From NCBI GenBank assembly GCA_019100305.1, contig JAHRHW010000056.1, positions 1 to 15,283 of the forward strand: DNA of 15,283 nucleotides, in the 5' to 3' direction. The notes beneath the pieces are model-generated. The model had not been told where the DNA came from, did no database searches, and saw only the letters and a list, made by a program, of their open reading frames with translations. Both the position numbers and the translations under genes were made by a program. This DNA comes from Candidatus Thiodiazotropha taylori. Its GTDB lineage: Bacteria; Pseudomonadota; Gammaproteobacteria; Chromatiales; Chromatiaceae. Positions 6,662 to 14,438 of the stretch are shown here, piece by piece (position 1 is the first letter of the stretch; the number at the start of each line of letters is the position of its first letter).

Positions 6662-9247
6662 TCAGGGTTCACTGGATTCCAGTTTCTCTTTCAACAGATA
6701 GAGTTGCTCCAGTGCCTGACGGGGGGTCAGATCGTCGGGATCGATCCGCTCCAACAGGGTCTCCACAGCGGAGGGCTCAGCAGGCTCAGGTGAAAGGTTG
6801 AAAAGGGGCAGTTGGCTCTGCTGCTGTTCCGCATGTCTTTGCGCGCTGGCTTCAAGTTCCAGCAGCCGTTGCCTAGCTTTCTTGATCACGGTTTTCGGGA
6901 CGCCTGCCAGGGTGGCCACCTGCAGTCCATAACTCTGGTTGGCCGGGCCTTCTCGGACCGCATGGAGAAAGACAATGGTGTCACCGTGCTCAACCGCATC
7001 CAGGTGTAGATTGGCAATCCCCGGATACTCTTCAGGCAGGGTGGTGAGCTCAAAATAGTGGGTGGCGAACAGGGTGAAGGCGTTCAGGTAGGTGGCCAGT
7101 TCCACAGCGCAGGCCCAAGCCAGAGAGAGCCCGTCGAAGGTGGAGGTGCCACGCCCCACCTCATCCATCAGAACCAGGCTCTGCTCGGTGGCGTTGTGCA
7201 GAATATTGGCGGTCTCCTCCATCTCAACCATGAAGGTGGAGCGACCACCGGCCAGATCGTCTGAGGCCCCGATACGGGAGAAGATCCGGTCGATTGGTCC
7301 CAGCTGCGCCGAGGCGGCCGGTACAAAACTGCCCGCATAGGCGAGCAGGGTGATGATCGCGATCTGTCGCATGAAGGTCGATTTACCGCCCATGTTGGGG
7401 CCGGTGATCACCAGCATCCGTTGCTGCTGGTCGAGGGTCACGCTGTTGGCGACGAAGGGATCCTGGCTGACCTGCTCAACCACCGGGTGGCGACCGTCGA
7501 CGATCTTCAATCCGGGTTCTTGCACCAGTTCCGGACGGACCAGATTGAGACTCTGCGCCCGCTCCGCCAGATTGCAAAGCACATCCAGATGGGAGAGACC
7601 TTCCGCACACTGTTGCAGTGCGGACAGGGACTCAGCCAAATGCTCAAGCAGTTGCTCATAGAGCAGTTTCTCCCGGCTCAGGGAGCGCTCTCTGGCACTC
7701 AATACCTGATCCTCGAACTTCTTCAACTCTGGGGTAATGAACCGTTCGGCACCCTTCAGGGTCTGACGACGAACGTAATCGTCCGGCGCCTTGTCCGACT
7801 GGCTGCGGCTGATCTCGATGTAGTAGCCGTGGACCCGGTTGTAGCTCACCTTGAGATTGGCGATACCGGTGCGCTCCCGTTCCCGGCTCTCCAGATCGAG
7901 CAGAAACTGATCAGCATTCTGGGAGAGGGCGCGCAGCTCATCCAGCTCCGCATCATAGCCTTCAGCGATCACCCCACCGTCACGGATCAGCATCGGTGGC
8001 TGTTCGATGATTGCCGCCGTCAGCAGTTGGTGCTGTTGCGGGTGTTCACCGATCTCAAGGGCCAGGGATTGGGTCAAGGGGCTGTCGAGGGCTGCCAGTA
8101 GCGGTTGCAGCTGGGGTAGGGTGCCAAGTGCATCACGTAAGGTGGAGAGGTCTCTGGGACGGGCACTCTTCAGGGCGATGCGTGCAAGAATGCGTTCGAT
8201 GTCGCCGATGCCCTGTAGTATCTCCTGCAGAGCCGAATAGAGGTCCGACTCCAGCAGTGCCTGGATGGTGGCGTGGCGATTGGCGACCGTCGTTCGCTCC
8301 CGCTGCGGCTGACTGATCCAACGCTTGAGTTTGCGGCTGCCCATCGCGGTGACCGTGCGGTCCATGATGCCAGCCAGAGTGTGTTGCGACTGTCCGCTGA
8401 GAGAGTGGATCAGTTCAAGGTTCCTTCGAGTGGCCCCATCGATGATCACGCTGTGGTCCCGGTGCTCAACCTGCAGGCCGCGGATGTGGGGCAGGGTGCC
8501 AAACTGGGTCTCCTCCACATACTGCAGCAGGCAACCGGCTGCACCAACCGCGTAGGGTTGGTCCTGACAGCCGAAACCCCCCAGGTCCCGGGTTCCGAAC
8601 TGTTTACTCAGTAACTGTTCCGCTGAGTCGATGTCGAAATGCCATACCGGACGACGGGTGATGCCGCACTTCAGGCTGATGCTCTCTGGCAGGGACGAAT
8701 CCTCATCAAGCAGAATTTCCGCTGGATTGAGACGCTCCAGTTCTCCCCCCAAAGCCTCCAGGGTGGCCACCTGCTGAATCGAGAAGCGACCGCTGGCCAG
8801 GTCCAACGCGGCCACACCCAGGCCATCCTTCTGTTCATTGACCGAGACCAACAGGTTCTCCTGCCGCTCCTCCAATAGAGCCTCATCGGTGAGGGTGCCT
8901 GGGGTGACGATACGCACCACCTTGCGCTCCACCGGCCCTTTGGTGGTGGCAGGATCGCCGATCTGCTCACAGATTGCGACCGACTCGCCAAGCTTCACCA
9001 GCCGTGCCAGATAGCCCTCGGCCGCATGGTAGGGAACCCCGGCCATGGGGATCGGCTTACCCGCCGACTGGCCTCGTTTGGTCAGGGTGATATCGAGCAG
9101 CCTGGCAGCCTTCTCCGCATCAGCGAAGAAGAGCTCGTAAAAATCCCCCATGCGGTAGAAGACCAGCATGTTGGGGTGCTCGCCCTTGATGCGCAGATAC
9201 TGCTGCATCATAGGTGTATGTTGTTCTTTTTTTTCTAGTGAACTCAT
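6662..9247 (-). CDS. mutS: DNA mismatch repair protein MutS
   Basis: An 861-residue mismatch-recognition ATPase (E. coli MutS is 853). The N-terminal mismatch-binding domain has F36-Y-E38 in YRMGDFYELF, the Phe-x-Glu that wedges into the mispair. Connector, core and clamp domains follow; the clamp region contains NLKVSYNRVHGYYIEISRS. The ATPase domain shows Walker A G616-PNMGGKST and Walker B LVLMDE (D695, E696), followed by GRGTSTFDGLSLAWA and FATHYFEL. QSQLPLF near the C-terminus fits a beta-clamp-binding motif. It starts at ATG 9247 without a strong Shine-Dalgarno. All key motifs are intact, so it should be functional. The ICE begins just beyond its start; in many gammaproteobacteria this flank holds cinA and recA. 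Confidence 0.97.
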   Translation of the reverse strand: MSSLEKKEQHTPMMQQYLRIKGEHPNMLVFYRMGDFYELFFADAEKAARLLDITLTKRGQSAGKPIPMAGVPYHAAEGYLARLVKLGESVAICEQIGDPATTKGPVERKVVRIVTPGTLTDEALLEERQENLLVSVNEQKDGLGVAALDLASGRFSIQQVATLEALGGELERLNPAEILLDEDSSLPESISLKCGITRRPVWHFDIDSAEQLLSKQFGTRDLGGFGCQDQPYAVGAAGCLLQYVEETQFGTLPHIRGLQVEHRDHSVIIDGATRRNLELIHSLSGQSQHTLAGIMDRTVTAMGSRKLKRWISQPQRERTTVANRHATIQALLESDLYSALQEILQGIGDIERILARIALKSARPRDLSTLRDALGTLPQLQPLLAALDSPLTQSLALEIGEHPQQHQLLTAAIIEQPPMLIRDGGVIAEGYDAELDELRALSQNADQFLLDLESRERERTGIANLKVSYNRVHGYYIEISRSQSDKAPDDYVRRQTLKGAERFITPELKKFEDQVLSARERSLSREKLLYEQLLEHLAESLSALQQCAEGLSHLDVLCNLAERAQSLNLVRPELVQEPGLKIVDGRHPVVEQVSQDPFVANSVTLDQQQRMLVITGPNMGGKSTFMRQIAIITLLAYAGSFVPAASAQLGPIDRIFSRIGASDDLAGGRSTFMVEMEETANILHNATEQSLVLMDEVGRGTSTFDGLSLAWACAVELATYLNAFTLFATHYFELTTLPEEYPGIANLHLDAVEHGDTIVFLHAVREGPANQSYGLQVATLAGVPKTVIKKARQRLLELEASAQRHAEQQQSQLPLFNLSPEPAEPSAVETLLERIDPDDLTPRQALEQLYLLKEKLESSEP

Positions 9248-9310
9248 GCCGTTACGCTGCTTTACTTATTGATTCCTATGCATTTATCGTTTTTACGTCG
9301 TCTCTTGTAG

Positions 9311-9350
9311 TGTCATCGAGTCTCACGAAATATCATCCAATCTCAGGAAA
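9311..9350. repeat. Two adjacent 20-bp imperfect direct repeats at the element junction
   Basis: TGTCATCGAGTCTCACGAAA (9311-9330) is followed directly by TATCATCCAATCTCAGGAAA (9331-9350), 16 of 20 positions identical. The preceding 20 bases resemble the unit only weakly. Lying between the mutS start and the integrase gene, they could be integrase or excisionase binding sites, or part of the attachment site. Confidence 0.5.
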
Positions 9351-9420
9351 AAGTGTAACTTGAAGTGTAACTTGTGTTGGTGTAACTTTTCCTTGAAACC
9401 CAAAAGTTACACTTTTTTCC
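9351..9420. repeat. Cluster of 11-bp AAGTGTAACTT repeats with hairpin upstream of the integrase
   Basis: AAGTGTAACTT occurs exactly at 9351-9361 and 9363-9373, nearly at 9378-9388 (TGGTGTAACTT), and as its exact reverse complement AAGTTACACTT at 9404-9414. The last two form an 11-bp perfect stem (9380-9390 with 9402-9412) around an 11-base loop, followed by a T run (9413-9418), which also resembles an intrinsic terminator reading toward the integrase. Repeats of this kind beside an integrase gene suggest arm-type integrase sites or an operator for its control. Confidence 0.6.
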
Positions 9421-9460
9421 GTTGTGTCGGACAAACTGACATCAATTCAAGAGGATACCC

Positions 9461-10750
9461 ATGGCAACATTACAGAATACCAAACCCTTGTCTTCTAGGA
9501 CAGTGGAGGTGATGAAGCCTGGAGACAAAATTAAGGCTGATACAGGAGAAAACACCGGTTTGCGAGTGAAATGCGGGGCTACAGGAGTAAAGACATTTTT
9601 CTATCGCTATACCAGCCCGATCACCTCAAAGCTCGTTCAAGTGAAAATTGGTCACTTCCCGGAAACCTCCCTGGCCGAAGCAAGATTGAAGCTCCACGAG
9701 TTAAAGCAAATCCGCCGACAAGGGCGTTGCCCGAGAACCGAGGCAAGGGAGCAGCAACAGCAGGAAAAGGAGCAGGAAAAGGCGAGGGTGGAGCCGGTTG
9801 AGAAGTTGTTTACCGTAAAGGAACTGGTCGAGCTCTATCTGACTCAATATATCGAAGACAGAAAATCCCCAAACGGTCGGATCATTGCTGGCGCGCGAAA
9901 ACCGAAAGGTCAGTCCGAGACGCGCAGAACTCTCTATGGCGACGCGATTCCCAAGTTGGGGGAAATGCCCGCAAATGCTGTCACGCGAAAGGCCGTAGTG
10001 GATATGATCATGGCAATTGTGCAGCGCGGGGCAAATGTACAAGCGGGAAATGTGCTGAGAGAGCTTAGCGCCGCCTACGAGTTTGCGATTGGTCTGGGCT
10101 ATTTTTCAGATGAGTTTGCAAACCCGGCAATTCTCGCCAAAGCAAGCCTCAGACAGGCCAAGGTGAAACTCACTCATCAACGAGGGAAAAGAGTCCTCTC
10201 TGATACCGAGTTAGCAACGTTGCTGAAATGGTTGCCTGGCTCCGATTACACCGCAACACAGAAGAATGTTCTTCGGTTTACCCTCTGGACAGGGTGTCGT
10301 ACCGGAGAGGTCTGCAATGCGGCCTGGAAGGACATCGACTTGAGGAAACGGACATTCCACATAAGGGAGAGCAAGACGGAGGTCGAGCGCTATGTGCAAT
10401 TGCCCAGCCAAGCTGTGGAGTTCCTGAAAACCCTTCGCCTGACCACTGGAGACTACCCGTTCCCATCCCAGAAAACGCGGCTGCCTATCCAGCAAAAGCA
10501 GCTAACCGAGCAGGCCTGGCGGATGAGAGTAAGCAACAAGATGGTAGATCTTCCGGCCTGGACACCTCATGATTTGCGCAGAAGCGTCAGGACCGGCTTG
10601 TCACGCCTGCAATGCACTAACGAAGTGGCCGAAGCGGTATTGGGGCATTCACGTAAGGGGATTGAAGGAACCTACGATTTGCACCGGTACGAGGCGGAGT
10701 GCAGGCAGTGGCTGCAGAAATGGGCGGATCATCTGGACTCGCTTATTTAG
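9461..10750 (+). CDS. Tyrosine-type integrase of an integrating conjugative element (DUF4102/P4-like)
   Basis: A 429-residue site-specific recombinase that inserts and excises the element. The N-terminal DUF4102-type arm-binding domain spans about 9-90 (KADTGENTGLRVKCGATGVKTFFYRY, IGHFPETSLAEAR). A Gln/Glu/Lys-rich linker at about 95-112 is followed by the core-binding region. The catalytic residues are R280 (TGCRTGEV), K305 (RESKTEVERYVQLP), H370 and R373 (TPHDLRRSVRTGL), H396 (LGHSRKGIEGTY) and the nucleophile Y405. All are present, so it should be active. The ATG is preceded by GAGG (9451-9454) at suitable spacing. The length is typical for the family. It lies beside a block of repeats and opens the mobile region. 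Confidence 0.93.
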   Translation: MATLQNTKPLSSRTVEVMKPGDKIKADTGENTGLRVKCGATGVKTFFYRYTSPITSKLVQVKIGHFPETSLAEARLKLHELKQIRRQGRCPRTEAREQQQQEKEQEKARVEPVEKLFTVKELVELYLTQYIEDRKSPNGRIIAGARKPKGQSETRRTLYGDAIPKLGEMPANAVTRKAVVDMIMAIVQRGANVQAGNVLRELSAAYEFAIGLGYFSDEFANPAILAKASLRQAKVKLTHQRGKRVLSDTELATLLKWLPGSDYTATQKNVLRFTLWTGCRTGEVCNAAWKDIDLRKRTFHIRESKTEVERYVQLPSQAVEFLKTLRLTTGDYPFPSQKTRLPIQQKQLTEQAWRMRVSNKMVDLPAWTPHDLRRSVRTGLSRLQCTNEVAEAVLGHSRKGIEGTYDLHRYEAECRQWLQKWADHLDSLI

Positions 10751-11135
10751 AGGTTCAGGCTTGATGGGTTAGGCCCAATAGGGATATTGGTGGATTGGCA
10801 GGCAGACCAAAGGTCGTGAACTGCCACTGGTTGATGGTGGAGGCGGCTACATACGAGATCTCCCTCAGGCGTGGTAAAAGCCAAACTGGTTGAGTTGAAA
10901 GGGCGGCTAATCTGGCTTCCTGTTGCTCGGCGATGTTCCGTGATGTCCCGCCACCGCTATCCCTGGCGCTTGCCATGACCGAAAAACACGAAAAGGCAGA
11001 GCGTGGCGCGATCATGCGGGAGCGCAACTGCAGCGAACTCGAGGCGGTGCATGTCATTGCCGATCGGATTGCAGAAAATCGACTCGCGTAGGGGCGCTAT
11101 CCATTCTCGCCCTCGCGAAGGCGCGAAATCAAGAA
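10751..11135. other. Gene-poor stretch between integrase and cargo genes
   Basis: About 385 bases with no gene I can support. The most protein-like reading is a short plus-strand frame from ATG 10933 to the stop at 11089-11091 (52 codons; it includes ALAMTEKHEKAERGAI and ends RIAENRLA). It lacks a Shine-Dalgarno and I do not recognise it. A 100-codon minus-strand frame across 10755-11057 is low-complexity in its first half and looks like an antisense shadow. The stretch may be the remains of a decayed gene. Two CGCGAA direct repeats (11114-11119, 11122-11127) lie at its right edge. Confidence 0.4.
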
Positions 11136-11176
11136 CGCAACAAAATCTTGCGAAAAGAAGTACGCAAGACTATAAT
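11136..11176 (+). promoter_or_regulatory. Promoter and overlapping operator-like half-sites for the XRE-ImmA gene
   Basis: TTGCGA (11148-11153) and a perfect TATAAT (11171-11176) are separated by 17 bp, a good sigma70 promoter. The -35 lies inside a palindromic arrangement: CGCAA (11136-11140), TTGCG (11148-11152) and CGCAA (11163-11167); the pair CTTGCG-N10-CGCAAG spans 11147-11168. A regulator bound there would block the promoter, and the downstream gene encodes an XRE DNA-binding domain, so self-repression is the simplest reading. Confidence 0.65.
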
Positions 11177-11201
11177 CCCATTCCTAGAAGGGGAGGTTGC
11201 T

Positions 11202-12323
11202 ATGCTTGAACAATTATCACAGAGACTCATTGGCTATCGCGTCAAAGCTGCCCGCGAGGCGGCCGGGTGGACGCAGGATCGTCTGGCTGAGGCCATGGAT
11301 CTGAAAGACCGCCAGAGCGTTTCCGATATCGAGAATGGCAAGCGGGCGCTCAAGCCGGATGAACTCGTCCTGCTGACTGACACCCTGAACCGCGAACTCG
11401 ATTTCTTCCTCGATCCATTCCAGGTCGCTGGCGAGGCCCAGTTCTCCTGGCGCGCCTCCCCCGGACTGGCCGAGGACAGCCTGGACGGTTTCGAGCTGAG
11501 AGCCGGCCAGTGGATAGGCCTGCTGCGCTGGTTGCGTGAGAAGGAGCAGGATCGGTCCAATCCCCTCAAGCACACCCTGCGGCTCACCGCGCAGTCCTCA
11601 TATGAGGATGCGATCGCCCGAGCTGAAAGCCTGGTCGAGGCGCTCGACCTGGGTGTAGTTCCGGCCGAGCGGCTGGCCGAGAAGATTGAGGAGGAGCTCG
11701 ACATTCCGGTCCTGTATGTAGACACGATCGAAACCCCGGAGGGAGATTCGATCTCCGGTGCGACCTGTCATCTCCAGGATATGGGTATGATCCTGATCAA
11801 CCGGAACGAGCCGGAGGCCCGTCGTTTCTTCGACCTGGCTCATGAGCTGTTCCACGCCCTGACTTGGGATGCCATGAAGCCGGATCACCGCGAATCCAAT
11901 TCGGTCGAAGACCGGGCCAAGGGCAAACGCATCGAGCAGCTGGCCAATAACTTTGCCGCTGCTCTGCTGATGCCTCAGGCCTCTTTGGCAAATCTGATCG
12001 ACAAGCGTCGTATCGATGACGTAAGCCATCTTGCAGACGTAGCCATGCAGTTGCGTGTCGCGCCAGTGGCCCTTGCCTGGAGACTGTTCAATCTGAACTG
12101 GATCGGTACGGAAGCACGGGATGCCCTTCAACAGGAGCACCAGCGTCCATCCGTGGCCGGTACGCCGAAACGGTTCTCCCCGGCCTTCATTAACATGCTG
12201 CACCGCGCAATTGACAGAGGCCACTTGTCCGCCCGCAAGGCAGCCAAAGCTATGGGTGCAACCCTGACGCAGCTCTTGGACCTGTTTGCCGAGCACTCGT
12301 TACACGCCCCCTTCGAGCTGTAA
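11202..12323 (+). CDS. XRE-type helix-turn-helix / ImmA-IrrE family metallopeptidase
   Basis: A 373-residue two-domain protein. The N-terminal XRE helix-turn-helix spans about 8-65 (YRVKAAREAAGWTQDRLAEA, VSDIENGKRAL). The ImmA/IrrE-type zinc peptidase lies at about 150-270, with H214-ELF-H218 (HExxH) in FFDLAHELFHAL and a possible third ligand E245 in EQLANNFAAALLMP. The C-terminal tail (FSPAFINMLHRAIDRGHLSARKAAKAM) is helical and may contact a partner. Such proteins bind their own promoter and cleave a repressor or antitoxin on a signal. I chose ATG 11202 because GGGAGG (11191-11196) is 5 bases upstream; a longer in-frame start at 11148 would overlap the promoter. The PIN gene follows 13 bp later, so they form an operon. 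Confidence 0.88.
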   Translation: MLEQLSQRLIGYRVKAAREAAGWTQDRLAEAMDLKDRQSVSDIENGKRALKPDELVLLTDTLNRELDFFLDPFQVAGEAQFSWRASPGLAEDSLDGFELRAGQWIGLLRWLREKEQDRSNPLKHTLRLTAQSSYEDAIARAESLVEALDLGVVPAERLAEKIEEELDIPVLYVDTIETPEGDSISGATCHLQDMGMILINRNEPEARRFFDLAHELFHALTWDAMKPDHRESNSVEDRAKGKRIEQLANNFAAALLMPQASLANLIDKRRIDDVSHLADVAMQLRVAPVALAWRLFNLNWIGTEARDALQQEHQRPSVAGTPKRFSPAFINMLHRAIDRGHLSARKAAKAMGATLTQLLDLFAEHSLHAPFEL

Positions 12324-12336
12324 GGGGCGTGCCAGG

Positions 12337-12858
12337 ATGGCAAAGACGCGCGTATTCATCGACACCAATATCATCATCGAGGCATTTCGGACGGGCTGCT
12401 GGACGGCGATCTGCAACAAGTTCGATATCGTGACCGTCGACAAATGCGTCGAAGAGGCACTCACCGGCAACCCCGATGATCCTGGGCATGTGCACATCGA
12501 CAGGGATGCTCTTCTGGAAGGACTTGCCGGTCGGCACCAAGTAGGGAAGCTAGAGCTGGCGAACCTCGTCCTTTCCCACCCCTCATGCCACGGCCTCGAT
12601 GATGGCGAACTGCATCTCCTTGCCTGGCTCCATGCCCAGGGGTTGCTTCCCAACGCCCTTATCCTCGTTTCCACGGCCGATAAGGCGGCTATCGTGGCCA
12701 CCGGTAATATCGGATGGCTCGACTCGCTTACCTCCCTGGAGCATCTGGCCAACGAGTCCGGCGTTACACATGGTCAGATTAACGCCCTGGCACGTCACTA
12801 TCGCGCAGGTTGGCTGGATGAGATCCGGATAAAAATACGGCTTGGAGTCATTCCTTAG
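12337..12858 (+). CDS. PIN-domain putative nuclease
   Basis: A 173-residue protein with the PIN ribonuclease pattern. FIDTNIIIEAF carries D9 and N11; E39/E40 in DKCVEEAL, D88-D89-G-E91 in GLDDGELHLLAW and D115 in VSTADKAAIVA provide the other expected acidic, metal-binding positions. The remaining 50 residues are a basic, probably helical tail (INALARHYRAGWLDEIRIKI). The ATG at 12337 is preceded by AAGGGG (12322-12327) and directly precedes the DTN strand; an upstream in-frame start would run into the XRE-ImmA gene. It lies 13 bp after that gene. PIN proteins are often toxins or RNases held in check by a partner, here plausibly the XRE-ImmA protein. The exact PIN subfamily and target are unknown. 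Confidence 0.8.
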   Translation: MAKTRVFIDTNIIIEAFRTGCWTAICNKFDIVTVDKCVEEALTGNPDDPGHVHIDRDALLEGLAGRHQVGKLELANLVLSHPSCHGLDDGELHLLAWLHAQGLLPNALILVSTADKAAIVATGNIGWLDSLTSLEHLANESGVTHGQINALARHYRAGWLDEIRIKIRLGVIP

Positions 12859-12874
12859 GAAGTCTTGCATAAAT

Positions 12875-14263
12875 ATGGCTAGCAACCATAACGCATCACC
12901 ATTCGCCGTCGACGACCCTGAAATTGCAGAGGTCCTCGATATGCGAACTGGCTCGATCATCCCGGCACATAAGGCTATAGGTTCGGATTACGATCAGGCA
13001 ATGGCCCTACGCATGGAGCTTTGTGAAGCCCGCGCCCGCAGTGAACCACTCTACGTCTGTCCCTTGTGTGGCACCCCGGTCTACCTTGTATCCAGGAAGG
13101 AGACGCGGCGTTTCTTCTTTCGGCACGAGTTGGAAGACGGCCGATGCCCTGCTAAGACACGCGGCGAACTCAACGAACAAGAAATCAATGCGCGCAAATA
13201 CAATGGCGCTAAAGAAAGCTACGCTCACATTCGCATGAAGCAGGTCATCGAAGAGAGCCTGCGATGCGATCCAAACTTCTCTGATGTGAAAGTAGAGACA
13301 GTATGGAGAGGGCAGGAAAGAGCAACTTGGCGCAAACCGGACGTGCAAGCTCTCTACAAAGGCTTGCCCGTTGCCTTCGAGATACAACTCTCAACGACGT
13401 TTCTTCGCGTCATTGCTGAACGCCGGGATTTCTATCAGCGTGAGGGTGGCTTGCTCTGCTGGATATTCAAGTCCTATGACGAAGACCGCGCTCGCTTGAC
13501 CCAAGACGATATCTTCTTCAGCAATAACCATAACCTCTTCCTCGCCAGCGAAAACACATTGACGGAATCACAAAATGCCGGACGGCTGATGTTAGACTGT
13601 CGCTGGGCTGAACCCTATGTAGAGAATGGTCATGTCGAGACACGTTGGTCCGGAAGAATCGCTCCATTCGATGAATTCCAACTTGATCAGAAACGGCAAC
13701 GGATCTTCCTGTTCGATTACGAAAGCGCCGTCGGCTGCGCAAGAGATGAATCAGAAGAAGCGGCCCATCAAAGGATGCAGGAAGCTATCAGACAACGCTT
13801 TGCCGAGTTCTGGATTAACAGGGGCGGTGTAAACGCTTCAAACGCTGGTTGGAAACAAGTGCGTGATGAATGGTTAGAACTTCAATTTGCACTGTCTTTG
13901 GAGGGCATGGATATTCCAGATCACCCGGGGGAACATTCACTCGCTGGCGCGCTGAATGCATTCTATTCGGCACGCGAAGGAAGACCGGTGGGTTGGAAAT
14001 TCAATAAGCTCATTGAGGTTGCGCATTGCGTGCATGGTCGTCATAAGGGCTATCTACGTCGTTTTCGCCAACTTCTATTGACATACAATCGACAAGACCA
14101 GATTCGAAGAGAGGACAGGGAGGGTAAATGGCAGGCAAAGGTCAAACAATATGCCCCTCTTTTGAAAAGCAATGACTCAACATACGAGTCCGAAAATCGA
14201 TATGCCGAACTATTTGAATTCCTTTTCCCGGAGCTTGTAGTAACTTCGGAGTCAGATGACTAA
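12875..14263 (+). CDS. CoiA-like / DUF6035-like protein with zinc-finger-like motif and PD-(D/E)xK-like core
   Basis: A 462-residue protein. Near the N-terminus C62-PL-C65 (YVCPLCGTPVYLV), with H84 and C91 (FRHELEDGRCPAK), looks like a zinc-binding finger. It is followed by a helix (ESYAHIRMKQVIEESL) and a nuclease-like core: R153-KP-D156 and E169-I-Q171 in VAFEIQLS match the D...ExQ form of a PD-(D/E)xK site. This layout resembles CoiA-like and DUF6035 proteins. The C-terminal 250 residues are unrecognised. I chose ATG 12875, 16 bp after the PIN stop, with AGGAAG (12856-12861) rather far upstream; a TTG at 12842 would overlap the PIN gene. It completes the cargo operon. Cutting of DNA is inferred from motifs only. 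Confidence 0.65.
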   Translation: MASNHNASPFAVDDPEIAEVLDMRTGSIIPAHKAIGSDYDQAMALRMELCEARARSEPLYVCPLCGTPVYLVSRKETRRFFFRHELEDGRCPAKTRGELNEQEINARKYNGAKESYAHIRMKQVIEESLRCDPNFSDVKVETVWRGQERATWRKPDVQALYKGLPVAFEIQLSTTFLRVIAERRDFYQREGGLLCWIFKSYDEDRARLTQDDIFFSNNHNLFLASENTLTESQNAGRLMLDCRWAEPYVENGHVETRWSGRIAPFDEFQLDQKRQRIFLFDYESAVGCARDESEEAAHQRMQEAIRQRFAEFWINRGGVNASNAGWKQVRDEWLELQFALSLEGMDIPDHPGEHSLAGALNAFYSAREGRPVGWKFNKLIEVAHCVHGRHKGYLRRFRQLLLTYNRQDQIRREDREGKWQAKVKQYAPLLKSNDSTYESENRYAELFEFLFPELVVTSESDD

Positions 14264-14317
14264 ATTGCACGAAGGTGCAACTGCGCTGAGCTTCAAGGAT
14301 GAACGTTAAGGGAAAAC

Positions 14318-14347
14318 GTGACCTGGGGTGAATTCGCCGAGTATAAA
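14318..14347 (+). promoter_or_regulatory. Possible promoter of the conjugation cluster
   Basis: GTGACC (14318-14323), an 18-bp spacer and TATAAA (14342-14347) lie about 90 bases before the TIGR03757 gene. The -35 match is modest. A small hairpin TTGCAC-GAAG-GTGCAA (14265-14280) lies just after the stop of the CoiA-like gene, without a T run. Confidence 0.3.
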
Positions 14348-14438
14348 CTACGTTGCATCTTGATCGAGTTTCCTGTTTCCAAGGACTGACTCATGATCCA
14401 CGATAGCTCATCACTTTGTCAGTGGGCTATTTGTGTAC

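Noticed and set aside
7421..8101. A 226-codon plus-strand open frame inside mutS, with several other long antisense frames there
   Set aside because: It lies wholly antisense to mutS, whose motifs are intact end to end; long antisense frames are common opposite GC-rich coding sequence. No Shine-Dalgarno or family pattern supports it.
11598..12296. A 232-codon minus-strand open frame opposite the XRE-ImmA gene
   Set aside because: Antisense shadow of a well-supported metallopeptidase domain.
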